Shown: positions 47,449 to 62,519 of the stretch, piece by piece
How positions within the stretch are numbered: the first letter of the stretch is position 1
Layout: every line of letters begins with the position of its first letter
Assembly (NCBI GenBank): GCA_013339895.1
Contig: JABACO010000018.1
Span: 1,173,453-1,237,452 of the forward strand
DNA from: Ephydatia muelleri
Taxonomy: Eukaryota > Porifera > Demospongiae > Spongillida > Spongillidae
Reading direction: 5' to 3'
Length of the DNA: 64,000 nt
Notes under the pieces: generated by a model
Seen by the model: only the letters and a program-made list of their open reading frames with translations
The model's database searches: none
What the model was told of the DNA's origin: nothing
Position numbers and translations under genes: made by a program

Positions 47449-50400
47449 TGGGTGTGTGTGTGTGTGTAGGACACATACTTGACTGTAGTCACGTAGCTGC
47501 TGTAGGCTTCCTCCAGGGCTGTGACACATCTTTCTTATTCAACTTATTCGATGGCATCATAAATGCAGGACAGAGCACTCATTTCCTTACACAAGAGATC
47601 ATGAACACCAGTGAGACAATAGACCCAACTGAGCAGCACAGCAACACACACATTTAGAGATCATGACACCAGTGAGACCATAGACCCAACTGAGCACAAA
47701 AGCACACACACATGTACATACACCTCCACAAACCACCACAAAGGGCCAGACACTAAGGAGAATGCACAACACATGACCAGCACACACCACACACACACGC
47801 ACACATACACACACACACATACATACATACACACACATATACAACACACATACACACACATACATACACATACCCACACATACACACATATGCACACACA
47901 AACACTGGACACATACACACACATGCACCACATAAACACTGACACATACACATGCACACACACGCACACAGACACACACATGCACACACAATGACCAGTA
48001 CAAACACACATACACACACACAGACACACACGCACACACACACACACACACATACACACACAGACACAACACACATACACACACATACACACACATCACA
48101 CAGACAGACACCACACACCACACAGACACACACACAACACACACAACACACAACACACAACACAAACACACCCACACACACACACACACCATCCTACGCA
48201 TACCAATGCTCCGGCGTAGCAAATCGCAACGTGATTAAGTCCCTTTCTAGCTGTGTTGTACAGTGTATAGGCCGCCTCATAGTTGTGCAAGAGGAATGCA
48301 AGGTCCCCCACCAGCCTAGCTGAAGCTCAGTGAGTCATGACTAGGAGGGGAGGGGAGAGGGGGGAGGAGAGGAGGGAGAAGAGAAGAGAGGGGGAGGGAG
48401 GGAAAGGAGAGAGGGAAGGAGAGGAAGGAGGAGAGAGAGGAGAGAGAGGGAAGGAGGGGAGGGAGGGAAGGGAGGGGAGGAGAGAGGGAAGGGAGGGGAG
48501 GAGAGAGGGAGGGAGGGGAGGAGAGAGGGAAGGGAGGGGAGGAGAGAGGGAAGGGAGGGGAGGAGAGAGGGAAGGGAGGGGAGGAGAGAGGGAAGGGAGG
48601 GGAGGAGGAGAGAGAGAGAGAGGGGAGAGAGAGAAGAAGAAAAGGAGGGGGAGTGAGGGTGGGAGGGGAGAAAGATGAGGGAGGGAGAAGAGGGCAGGAG
48701 AGGAGGTAGGAGGGCAATTGAAGGGGAAGCCCCTAAATACACCTATGCAGAGTTCTTACCTGGAGTCATCAGCTCCCTGGCCAGAAGATGATAACGTAGG
48801 TCCTCCAATGGAGGTGGATTTACGTATCGCCTTCCAAATCCTTTGCACTCCTCCATGGCGATTGGAATACTGGTGATTAAAGAATTTATTAAGACGGGAA
48901 GTAAATGGGGAAGAGGAGGAGAGGGATGAGGAGGGGAGGGAGGGAGAGGAGGGGAGGGAAGAGGAGGGGAGGGAAGAGGAGGGGAGGGAAGAGGAGGGGA
49001 GGGAAGAGGGGAGGGAAGAGGAGGGAGGGAGAGAGGGGGGGAAGAGGAGGGGAGGGAAGAGGAGGGGAGGGAAGAGGAGGGGAGGGAAGAGGAGGGGAGG
49101 GAAGAGGAGGGGAGGGAAGAGGAGGGGAGGGAAGAGGAGGGGAGGGAAGAGGAGGGGAGGGAAGAGGGGGGGGAAGAGGAGGGGAGGGATGAGGAGATGA
49201 GGATTTCCATCCTAAAACTGTTTCTGTCGTAACACTTTCGAACTTAACACTTCCATATATTTTCCTAATGACTGGACTTAACGTTTCATGCACTTTTCTT
49301 AGCACGCTGTCAGATGTGGCACCAGCCTTCCAAACAGGAACTCCTGGACAAATGTCCGCAGTGTATTGTGGTCGGCCAGACTGAGACACTGCCCCACGAC
49401 CCTCTGGGACCGTCCCCCCACCTGTCCAACGATACAAAGGATCCAGAGGCAGCGGAGAGTCGCTGCTGACCGACAGGTTCCCAGACCCGCTCTGGACCAC
49501 AAGGCTGTAAGGAGGTTCCCCCCCTTGCTGAGGGTCTCCAAACAGCTGGTTCAAGGGATCGCTGCCCACTTCACGTTTGACATGTTGGCACTTGGCGAGG
49601 ATGTTGGTTCGGAGTCCAGGTCGATGAGCATGGGTTCCTCGCGAACCTCTGACGGCTTGAGGACAATCTCACGAGGCACGAGGGTAGCATTGGGGCCATG
49701 ACGGACGGTTTGTCCCACCAATGACAAACTGCACCTTGGACGTGACATATCCCTCAACTTCTTCCTGCAGAAGAGTGAATTCCAGCAAGGTTATAACTTA
49801 TTGCAATAACCCCCCTCCCACCCCCCCCTCCCCCTGAGTCCACACCTGATGGTCCCATACCTGATGGTTCCATACTGATGGTCCATACCTGATGGTCCCA
49901 CACCTGATGGTCCCATACCTGATGGTCCCACACCTGATGTTCCCACACCTGATGGTCCCACACTGATGGTCCCATACCTGATGGTCCCTACTGATGGTCC
50001 CATACCTGATGGTCCCAACCTGATGGTCCCACACTGATGGTCCACACCTGATGGTCCCACACCTGATGGTCCCACACCTGATGGTCCCAACCTGATGTTC
50101 CCACCCACCTGATGGTCCCACACCCCATTACAATGGTCCACCCATTAAAAAGGTCTCCTAGCTCACCCCAGCCCACCAGACTGCTCAAATGTCTGCCATG
50201 CCAGAGTATTCAGCTGCCTACCTTGGCTTCCATCGTGGGGGGCCATCGGACGTACTGCCTCCAGGGGTCGGGACCAGCCCCCCTTGGAGGCAGGGGTGGG
50301 TCCGGGCTGCTTGGAGTTGATGATGAGCAGCTGACACACTGCAGGACCATAAGCACTCCTCACACGATCGTAACTCTGCACACTACGAGTGATAGAGGGG

Positions 50401-52461
50401 TGGGGGTCAGAGATAGAGGGGGTGGGGTCAGAGATAGAGGGGGTGGGGTCAGAGATAGAGGGGGTGGGGTCAGAGAGATAGAGGGGTGGGGTCAGAGATA
50501 GAGGGGTGGGGTCAGAGATAGAGGGGGTGGGGGGTCAGCTAACCAGCAGCAGTCTCGTGAATGTTTGAATGAACAGCCCACAAATCAACACAGCAAGGAT
50601 GCAAAAGGTATAGAGTATGTGTTCTTGAAATATGTGGCCACTAATCATCGTGGGAGGGGGGGCGGGGTCAGGAAAGAAGGGAAAAGGCCACTTGCTGCAA
50701 ATTGTTAAAGGGGATAGCGGCGAGAAGTAGAAGAATCTGTGCATGAGTTTTTGGAAGACAGCCTTATCCTCCCCCACCACCACCCATGGTTGTGTGCTCT
50801 GCCCCTCCCCCTGCCCTCTTTGCTGGCTGTTGTGTGCTGCCCTCCCCCCTCCCTTCTCTTCTGTTAGCTGTTGTACGCTCGCCCCTCTCTTCTGTTATGT
50901 TGTACGCTCTGCCCCTCCCCTTATGTTAGCTGTAATACGCTCTGCCCCTCCTCTTCTGTGCGGTTGTACGCTCTGTCACGTCCCCTTCTGTTAGCTGTTG
51001 TACCCCCACCCCTTCTTATGTGGCTGTTGTGTGCTCTATCACCTCCCTCCCATCCCCTTCTGTGGCTGTTGTACGCTCTGTCACCCCCTCCCCTCCCCTT
51101 CTGTTGGCTGTTGTGGTGTTCCTATCACCTCCCCCCTCCCCTCCTCTTCTGTTGGCTGTTGTAAGCTCTGCCCCCTTCCCTCAATGTTTAAACATGGTGT
51201 GTTAAATTACATATGTACATGTAACTGGTAATCCCCTCTTCAGATGCAATACAACACAGTGAGTCCTCCTACAACTGGTGCAAGTTATAACAATACATGA
51301 TTGTGTAATGTGCAATGTAGACAACACAAGTCTCTGTTTCACTCAAACCGTGCAGTGCAATCCCATCCCATAGTGCCTTCCTCCAGCTGCACTGAAGACA
51401 ATGACCCCCTATCACACACACCCTATCACACACACCCTATCACACACCCCTATCAACACCCCTATCACACACCCCTATCACACACCCCCTACACACACCC
51501 CCTATCACACACCTCCATCACCAGTACACTGCAATGATGCCCCCCCCCCCACCCACCCTTCCTAACTCAAAAACAGGGGCCCCTTTAAGCCCCCAATCCC
51601 CCTGTCCTCTTCACTCATGAAACAGAGGCCCCTTCGGCCTTCACCTGCCCCCCCCTCCCCTTCCCCCCGACCCTCACTCAAGAAGAACAGGACAACTTTT
51701 AGCATCCTCCTTCCCTCTTCCCCCCCCCCCCCTCCCCTTCACTCACGGAATTGGACCCTTTCAGCCCCCCTCACTCATGGAACAGGGCTCCCTTTAGCCC
51801 CCTCCCCTTCACTCACGGAATTGGACCCCTTTCAGCCCCCCTCCCTCATGGAACAGGGCTCCCTTTAGCCCCCCTCCCCTTCACTCATGGAATTGGACCC
51901 CTTTCAGCCCCCCTCACTCACGGAACAGGGCTCCCTTCACTGGCATCGTGGAGGAGGACGTGATAATAGTACAGGTTGGGTGTCAGCCATTTTGGATACT
52001 GTGCCTTCTCGGCCTCCTTCTGCAGCTTGTAGAGCTCCTGGAACCCTTCAACTGGCCTTGGATGGCGAGTGGATACAACCAGCATCACTGGGTACACACA
52101 ACGGAGTCAAGGCACCATACAAGACACTGTGTAGACCGCACAATGAGAACCATAGCTGTCATCCACACACACAGCTGCACACAATGGGAAGGATACCGCA
52201 CACATAGTGCCTGATGTACTCGTAGTCCAGCTGCTTCAGGTTGTCAAGGAAGACCTCACAATATTGGTCAAACCAAGGAGTTGGGTCTGTGGAGTGGGAG
52301 GAAGGGTGTGGAGGAGCCATGGGAGGGTGGGAAGGAGAAGAAGAGGATGAGGAGAGGGGCACGCAGAGAAGGAAAGAAGGGGAGGGGGGGGTGAGTGAAG
52401 GAAGGAGGGGAGGGGTGGGTGGAGAGGGAAGGAGGGGTGGGGTGGAGAGGGAGACAAGGTG
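34882..52461 (-). CDS. TRAPPC8: TRAPPC8, subunit of the TRAPP III tethering complex (5' end missing)
   Basis: TRAPPC8 is a large TRAPP III subunit that supports Rab1 activation in ER-Golgi traffic and autophagy. In transcript order I see: TPWFDQYCEVFLDNLKQLD (52206-52287), YPKWLTPNLYYYHVLLHDAS (51922-52079), VRSAYGPAVCQLLIINS (about 50160-50385), DHNTLRTFVQEFLF (49205-49775), YVNPPPLEDLRYHLLARELM (48762-48858), GDLAFLLHNYEAAYTLYNTA (48206-48320), ALEEAYSSYVTTVK (47480-47520), 46172-46285, EQVAHAFLHTKPPMIRKYAF (44702-44840), QKGWSLAE (44452-44527), 44230-44380, a 0.5 kb exon (43601-44103), EPIAVNLVFKNQLQVMLNM (43400-43492), 42957-43018, 40098-40437, 39231-39627, 38475-38578, then 38364-38400, 38133-38222, 37952-38080, 37769-37894, 37108-37221, 35167-35339 and 34882-35104. 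Order and words follow human TRAPPC8. The first exon(s) fall in the N run or beyond. Most introns carry a private minisatellite. Confidence 0.92.
35340..35922. repeat. 42-bp minisatellite that repeats a TRAPPC8 3' splice site
   Basis: About 14 units of 42 bp. In transcript sense a unit reads CTCTACTCCAGCCACTCACT followed by GTGTCCATGACCTTCATGCATT. The last unit runs straight into the exon that starts at 35339 (CCACTCACGCCT), so the unit contains the acceptor and the first exon bases. AG is kept at about 35423, 35591, 35675 and 35759; the other units have AT. Confidence 0.92.
36005..36255. repeat. Imperfect inverted repeat, probable MITE, in a TRAPPC8 intron
   Basis: TTTTAATTGAAAAAATAAAA and TTGCACCAATTCAGTAAAAA on the left match, inverted, TGCACCAATTGAGTAAAAAG and TTTAAAATAAAAATTAG on the right, around an A/T-rich centre. 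No target duplication was found. Confidence 0.5.
36256..37020. other. A/T-rich TRAPPC8 intron sequence
   Basis: Intron stretch with no gene. Two inverted words near 36296-36325 (CACTCCAGGACGGAGATAGC) and 36490-36510 (GAGTGAGTGCTATCTCTG) could be the ends of a further small element; weak. Confidence 0.35.
37255..37683. repeat. 21-bp minisatellite before a TRAPPC8 acceptor
   Basis: About 20 units of GGATGAGGAGGGTGTGTGGCA and variants. In transcript sense it is pyrimidine-rich and lies just upstream of the acceptor at 37222-37223. Confidence 0.9.
38579..38826. repeat. 42-bp minisatellite that repeats a TRAPPC8 3' splice site and exon start
   Basis: About six units of 42 bp, the last ones shortened. 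In transcript sense each unit carries GCTTCCCCAGGTACAGGGTA then CTCAGACACACATGCATGTATT. The final copy is the true acceptor (AG at 38579-38580) and the start of the exon YRVLRHTCTLKVRD. The array stays open in the exon frame. Confidence 0.92.
38930..39228. repeat. 74-bp minisatellite next to a TRAPPC8 donor
   Basis: Four units of 74-76 bp (ATGCCTACAGATCCCACTGC starts at 38935, 39011, 39085 and 39159). The unit end CCAACAATCAG is the sequence found just inside the intron at the donor of the exon ending 39231. Confidence 0.9.
39940..40090. repeat. (CA)n microsatellite in a TRAPPC8 intron
   Basis: CA run with CG and TA variants ending directly before the donor side of the exon at 40098. Confidence 0.95.
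40440..40453. repeat. Poly-G run at a TRAPPC8 acceptor
   Basis: Fourteen G on the plus strand form the poly-C just before the CAG acceptor of the exon VTFHITPLKEG. Confidence 0.9.
40510..42955. repeat. 40-bp minisatellite, about 61 units, with higher-order structure
   Basis: The unit is GGCTTACTAGTAGGGGCTGG plus CTGTGTAAAGGCTACTGCAT with a few alternating variants (CTGG/TTGG, GCATGG/GCAAGG, TAGT/TGGT). In transcript sense each unit holds AGTAAGCC, the same word that forms the donor after the exon ending near 42957. A rare variant GTAAATGCT occurs at 40962, 41762 and 42682 in the same local context, showing blocks of about 20-23 units that were copied as a whole. Confidence 0.93.
43131..43393. 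repeat. CA-rich microsatellite with a TACAATGTATACACATG sub-repeat
   Basis: CA repeat with TG/TA variants and a roughly 40-bp internal period (ACACATACAATGTATACACA). It lies in the TRAPPC8 intron just after the exon ending 43400. Confidence 0.9.
44610..44692. repeat. (CA)n microsatellite in a TRAPPC8 intron
   Basis: CA run with one ACCACA break just beyond the donor of the 44702-44840 exon. Confidence 0.95.
44924..44983. repeat. Poly-T joined to poly-G
   Basis: About 28 T followed by 32 G in a TRAPPC8 intron. The exact length is likely to be unreliable. Confidence 0.9.
45380..45778. repeat. 38-bp minisatellite in a TRAPPC8 intron
   Basis: About ten units of AGGTATGTTAACCCCTTCGA plus ATGCTTCTAAAGACTAGG. 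No splice-site relation is seen. Confidence 0.93.
45880..46150. repeat. Purine-rich degenerate repeat before a TRAPPC8 acceptor
   Basis: GGGAGGAGGGGAACAAT-type units. As pyrimidine-rich sequence on the gene strand it lies downstream of the 46172-46285 exon, within the intron. Confidence 0.8.
47167..47258. repeat. Near-perfect hairpin, 37-bp arms, in a TRAPPC8 intron
   Basis: AAGAAATTCTAATAATAATT...TTAATT on the left is matched by its reverse complement on the right with one extra T, around a loop of about 18 bases. It could be a tiny MITE or a recent inverted duplication. Confidence 0.75.
47331..47467. repeat. (GT)n microsatellite in a TRAPPC8 intron
   Basis: GT run with GCATGT and TTTGT variants, ending at the donor of the exon near 47480. 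Confidence 0.95.
47600..48195. repeat. CA-rich degenerate microsatellite in a TRAPPC8 intron
   Basis: From about 47780 the sequence is almost entirely CA with TA, GA and AACAC variants. Before it, a 54-bp segment (GAGATCATGA..CACCAGTGAG) is duplicated at 47598 and 47657. Confidence 0.9.
48336..48720. repeat. Purine-rich minisatellite upstream of a TRAPPC8 acceptor
   Basis: GGGAAGGGAGGGGAGGAGAGA units of about 21 bp. On the gene strand this is a long polypyrimidine stretch ending at the acceptor of GDLAFLLHNYEAAY. Confidence 0.9.
48905..49200. repeat. 15-bp purine-rich minisatellite upstream of a TRAPPC8 acceptor
   Basis: GGAGGGGAGGGAAGA units, about 18 copies, between the 49205-49775 and 48762-48858 exons; pyrimidine-rich in the transcript. 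Confidence 0.92.
49843..50118. repeat. 15-bp minisatellite in a TRAPPC8 intron
   Basis: About 18 units of CTGATGGTCCCACAC or CTGATGGTCCCATAC. In transcript sense each unit contains CAGGTGTGGG or CAGGTATGGG, which look like 5' splice sites. Confidence 0.92.
50390..50535. repeat. 21-bp minisatellite before a TRAPPC8 acceptor
   Basis: Six to seven units of AGAGATAGAGGGGGTGGGGTC. In transcript sense CCCCTCTATCTCT, directly before the CTCTATCACTCGTAG acceptor. Confidence 0.9.
50755..51190. repeat. Degenerate minisatellite in a TRAPPC8 intron
   Basis: Loose units of about 37-50 bp built from CTTCTGTTAGCTGTTGTACG and CTCTGCCCCTCCC. Confidence 0.8.
51400..51515. repeat. Short CCCTATCACACA repeat in a TRAPPC8 intron
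   Basis: About nine units of CCCTATCACACAC with variants. Confidence 0.85.
51725..51935. repeat. About 70-bp minisatellite that repeats a TRAPPC8 exon end and donor
   Basis: Three units containing CTCACGGAATTGGACCCCTT and CATGGAACAGGGCTCCCTTT. In transcript sense AGGGAGCCCTGTTCC is the end of the HDASEGSPVP exon and GTGAGTGA its donor (exon end 51922). Some units have ATGAG in place of GTGAG. Confidence 0.85.
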
Positions 52462-53461
52462 NNNNNNNNNNNNNNNNNNNNNNNNNNNNNNNNNNNNNNN
52501 NNNNNNNNNNNNNNNNNNNNNNNNNNNNNNNNNNNNNNNNNNNNNNNNNNNNNNNNNNNNNNNNNNNNNNNNNNNNNNNNNNNNNNNNNNNNNNNNNNNN
52601 NNNNNNNNNNNNNNNNNNNNNNNNNNNNNNNNNNNNNNNNNNNNNNNNNNNNNNNNNNNNNNNNNNNNNNNNNNNNNNNNNNNNNNNNNNNNNNNNNNNN
52701 NNNNNNNNNNNNNNNNNNNNNNNNNNNNNNNNNNNNNNNNNNNNNNNNNNNNNNNNNNNNNNNNNNNNNNNNNNNNNNNNNNNNNNNNNNNNNNNNNNNN
52801 NNNNNNNNNNNNNNNNNNNNNNNNNNNNNNNNNNNNNNNNNNNNNNNNNNNNNNNNNNNNNNNNNNNNNNNNNNNNNNNNNNNNNNNNNNNNNNNNNNNN
52901 NNNNNNNNNNNNNNNNNNNNNNNNNNNNNNNNNNNNNNNNNNNNNNNNNNNNNNNNNNNNNNNNNNNNNNNNNNNNNNNNNNNNNNNNNNNNNNNNNNNN
53001 NNNNNNNNNNNNNNNNNNNNNNNNNNNNNNNNNNNNNNNNNNNNNNNNNNNNNNNNNNNNNNNNNNNNNNNNNNNNNNNNNNNNNNNNNNNNNNNNNNNN
53101 NNNNNNNNNNNNNNNNNNNNNNNNNNNNNNNNNNNNNNNNNNNNNNNNNNNNNNNNNNNNNNNNNNNNNNNNNNNNNNNNNNNNNNNNNNNNNNNNNNNN
53201 NNNNNNNNNNNNNNNNNNNNNNNNNNNNNNNNNNNNNNNNNNNNNNNNNNNNNNNNNNNNNNNNNNNNNNNNNNNNNNNNNNNNNNNNNNNNNNNNNNNN
53301 NNNNNNNNNNNNNNNNNNNNNNNNNNNNNNNNNNNNNNNNNNNNNNNNNNNNNNNNNNNNNNNNNNNNNNNNNNNNNNNNNNNNNNNNNNNNNNNNNNNN
53401 NNNNNNNNNNNNNNNNNNNNNNNNNNNNNNNNNNNNNNNNNNNNNNNNNNNNNNNNNNNNN
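52462..53461. other. Assembly gap, 1000 N
   Basis: A run of N whose round length suggests a placeholder. It hides the 5' end of TRAPPC8 (minus) and the 5' exons of the CAP-domain gene (plus), which diverge from it. Confidence 0.99.
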
Positions 53462-53555
53462 CCCGTTATTCCCACACAATCCATTCTCCCTCTTCCTCCA
53501 TTCTCTATTTCAATAACAACAAAAAATAAATAAAAATAAAATATAAAACTTTTAG

Positions 53556-54733
53556 CTCGTCAAGTCATCGTACGATCAGCTTGGCTGCGCTGCTGCCTAC
53601 TGCAATCCTGTCCGCCGATTGTCCGGAGCTCTTATCTATAATGCGCTGTTTCTTGTGTGCAAGTATGGCTTTGCGAAGTAAGTTGTTTTACGACTATGCA
53701 TGCCGGTTTGTTTATCCTGCATGGTATGATCATGTGCGTTAAGCCGTTCCGCTCTCTTCGTCTCACAGAGAAAACGTCAAGGGGCGTCCATACCAATCCG
53801 GTTCCTCCTGCTCGTCTTGCCCATCCAACAAGCCAATTTGCTCTAATCGACTCTGTGACGCTGCTGGTATGTATATATATATATATATATCAGCTTTTAC
53901 GTATATGTCAGTATATAAACGTGCATGCATGCGGCGAACGAATGCATATTATTTACTCGTTTCCAGCCTTTGCTTCGAACGGCACCCGGCTCGTGCTGCC
54001 TACCCCTACAACGGCCTCATCCTCCCCGTCCAAGGTTACCTCGACGTTTATCGCTCCGAGTTTCAGTAGGTCTTCGGCTCGCGTCACTTCTACAGCAACG
54101 GCAACCGCAAAGCTATCCGCCAGGCCTGCATCGAGTTGTGGTCTCCCGTCATGCAGCGTGCCCAAGGTAACGCCCACAGCCACTACATCAGCGAAGCCGC
54201 AGCGTCCCCAGGCAGATGTGCAGATCTTTGCTACTCCGACCTCGACTGCTGTCCGAGTCGCTCCGTCTACCGTGAAACCATACGCAACGCTAAAAACAGC
54301 AGCACAAGCGTCTCCTAAGCCATCAATGGGCTTTGTCGCAACCACCTTGAAATTGGGAGCTACTGCCACGTCTGCAGCTGTCTCGATCGCGCCAAAGCCA
54401 ACGGGGGCGGCGAAATCCTCGCCGCGAGTAAACATGCCCAGAGCACCTGTAACACCTACTCCAACCATCGGTAAATATTCGACCACTATGTTGAAGGCTA
54501 CTTCGGCTCCTAAGGCAGCCGCAGCAGTGTTTCCACGGATGGTTTCAGGCCCCTCTCAGCCCCAGGCCCCTTTAAATGTACACTTGTCTGGACCCAACCC
54601 TCTCAATGCTGTTGCCCCGCCTCCGCCTCTTTCACCTATTGAAGTGGACGCTCCACTACCAAATCCACCATTGAGAAAATCATTAAGAACTATGTCTCTC
54701 AGGTTTGGACTTAATAAAGGCTTCAAATCATGA
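53556..54733 (+). CDS. CAP-domain (CRISP/GLIPR-like) protein, 3' part, with a long PTS-rich tail
   Basis: Three exons remain: 53556-53677, 53769-53866 and 53967-54733, joined in phase (2, 1). The first has the CAP-family end (YDQLGCAAAYC, then LIYNALFLVCKYG) and the second its Cys-rich close (KGRPYQSGSSCSSCPS, CSNRLC), as in cysteine-rich secretory proteins. The third encodes about 254 residues rich in Thr, Ser, Pro and Ala without a membrane span, ending GLNKGFKS; such a tail would be heavily O-glycosylated if secreted. The signal peptide and the N-terminal CAP half lie in the gap. CAP proteins are usually extracellular, with roles from lipid binding to reproduction and defence; the role here is unknown. 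Confidence 0.78.
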
Positions 54734-54765
54734 TGTGTGTACAACATAATTACACGTTATATATA

Positions 54766-54790
54766 TATTTGGTATGCGCATGCGTAACTT
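54766..54790. promoter_or_regulatory. NRF1-like palindrome in an 80-bp intergenic gap
   Basis: TGCGCATGCG at 54775-54784 lies 29 bp before the Rab-like start codon, close to the nuclear respiratory factor 1 consensus. An A/T run (ATATATATATTT) precedes it. Binding is inferred from the motif alone. Confidence 0.45.
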
Positions 54791-54812
54791 GCAACAAGGT
54801 GGGGCTTAAAAC

Positions 54813-55608
54813 ATGGCTGCACCACACAAGCCACCAGAGCCGCAAGCGAGAGTTAATCTGATCGAGTCGCCTCCAGACAAGGTAGTCCTAGTCGGCGACG
54901 TGGGAGTGGGAAAGACCTCCTTGTTCATGCGCTTCAAGACCGACGAATTCGTCAGAAGCGTAACGCACAATCCGAAGGAAGGAGAGTTTCACAAGGAATG
55001 GGACGTGAACGGTTCACCAGTGTCTGTAAGTGTGGTTAGCAGTAATTACAAGTGGAGCTGGACGTAACAAAGGGGATAGTACTATTTTTGTGCACATTGT
55101 GTGTGCAGCAGCTACACAGACCGAAGCATGCGGTCTCGTCCCTCCACCCCACCCTCTTACCCCTCCCCTTTTCGCATCCTCTCTGTAGATGACCATGTTT
55201 GATACTGCAGGCCTTGAGCGACACATGAGCACAATACCTCAAACGTACTTCCGCTGGTCGAAGGTAGTCATGCTGGTCTACAGTATCGACGACTCTGACA
55301 CTTTTGATTCCTTAACGAACTGGTCCGAAAACGCCCTGTCGGCTGGTTCGAGGGCTCAGTCTGACGTTATTACCGTCCTGGTGGGTAACAAATTGGATCT
55401 GGCGGACTCCGATCGTAAGGTGACGGCACAGAGGGCGCTTCAGTATGCGGACAACAACGATATCGCCGCGGACATGTTCTTCGAGGTGTCAGCCAAAAAT
55501 GGGACAGGGGTACAAAAAATGTTCGACAGCATTGCGCTCAAAATTAAGCCGCCCAAACAGAACGCAAAGTCCGGGAAAGGGGAAAACGGTGGAAAGCCGT
55601 GTTGTTGA
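54813..55608 (+). CDS. Divergent Rab-like small GTPase with Leu at the switch II Gln position
   Basis: Exons 54813-55025 and 55189-55608 join in phase 0 to give 210 residues. G1 is GDVGVGKTS (28-36), a switch I threonine may be T51, G3 is DTAGLE (76-81), G4 NKLD (138-141) and G5 SAK (172-174). The C-terminus GGKPCC carries a dicysteine prenylation signal as in Rabs, so the protein should sit on membranes via geranylgeranyl groups. Two features are odd: FDTAG replaces the Rab WDTAG, and Leu replaces the catalytic Gln of DTAGQE, a change that slows GTP hydrolysis in Ras and Rabs. The N-terminus before the G domain is about 20 residues, rich in Pro. I cannot place it in a named Rab group. Confidence 0.88.
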
Positions 55609-55833
55609 CCACACCCCTCTAATATAAATATAATATTGTATGTTGTGTGTGCATTAATATATCAAATTATTCGCACGTGACAACGCACCATTTATCGCTT
55701 CAAAATAAACGTGCGACTATAATTGTCGTAACAAGGAAATGCACGACCCATGGAAGAACGACACAAAATGTTTTGCATGGACGAAGCCTAACTAGAAATA
55801 AACACAATCTTGCCTCCTCCCATGGAGGCGTGG
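55609..55833. other. Convergent 3' spacer, Rab-like and VAP genes
   Basis: Two AATAAA-type words occur (near 55704 on plus, CTTCAAAATAAACG, and AGAAATAAACAC near 55796). No gene. Confidence 0.45.
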
Positions 55834-61416
<5,583 letters not shown>

Positions 61417-61849
61417 GTAGATAGAGACAAAAGAATCACCACACCTTTCAACATCATACTCATAGAACATGCATACTACAAATATTATGTGTGTGACTGG
61501 TTAGTAAATTATTACATGTATGACAGTAGACTATTACATGTTAGTAGACTATTACGTGTTAGTAGACTACTACGTATATGACTGGTTAGTAGACTATTAT
61601 GTGTATGACTGGTTAGTAGACTATTACATGTATGACTGGTTAGTAGACCATTACATGCTTATGTGTGCTTGTAGCACGCCCGCTTCATATAAATAACCAA
61701 CAGCAATAACTAGAGGTGTCAAATACACAAGAATCGGTTGTGTAGAGGGAACAGTACATCCAATACTCCTGTGTTGATGATCTTAAATTACTGGCCTCCT
61801 CCCGTACTTTTATTCTTATGGGTGCATGTACTTAAAAGCTGGGGGTTGG

Positions 61850-62500
61850 AGGGGCAAGCCACTGGCCTGATGGACTGGGCACCCACTGGCCTGATGGACT
61901 GGGCAAGCCACTGGCCTGATGGACTGGGCACCCACTGGCCTGATGGACTGGGCAAACCACTGGCCTGATGGACTGGGCAAGCCACTGGCCTGATGGACTG
62001 GGCACCCACTGGCCTGATGGAGTGGGCAAGCCACTGGCCTGATGGAGTGGGCAAACCACTGGCCTGATGGACTGGGCAAGCCACTGGCCTGATGTACTGG
62101 GCACCCACTGGCCTGATGGACTGGGCACCCACTGGCCTGATGGACTGGGCAAACCACTGGCCTGATGGACTGGGCAAACCATTGGCCTGATGGACTGGGC
62201 ACCCACTGGCCTGATGGAGTGGGCAAGCCACTGGCCTGATGGAGTGGGCAAACCACTGGCCTGATGGACTGGGCAAGCCACTGGCCTGATGGAGTGGGCA
62301 AACCACTGGCCTGATGGACTGGGCACCCACTGGCCTGATGGACTGGGCACCCACTGGCCTGATGGACTGGGCAAGCCACTGGCCTGATGGACTGGGCACC
62401 CACTGGCCTGATGGACTGGGCAAACCACTGGCCTGATGGACTGGGCAAACCATTGGCCTGATGGACTGGGCACCCACTGGCCTGATGGACTGGGGGTTGG
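61850..62500. repeat. 25-bp minisatellite (CTGGCCTGATGGACTGGGCA)
   Basis: About 26 units of ACTGGCCTGATGGACTGGGC plus AAGCC, AAACC or ACCC endings. It lies upstream of the last recognised VAP exon on the gene strand, so it is intronic if the gene extends beyond the window. Long Pro/Gln frames across it are artefacts. Confidence 0.93.
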
Positions 62501-62519
62501 AGGGACAAACCACCAGCCT

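Noticed and set aside
52159-53533. Frames of 350-440 residues across the N run
   Set aside because: They consist of undetermined bases, so there is no evidence.
53953-54486. Antisense frame of 177 residues rich in Val and Ala
   Set aside because: It lies opposite the CAP tail exon, shows no motif, and follows from the GC-rich codon pattern of the sense frame.
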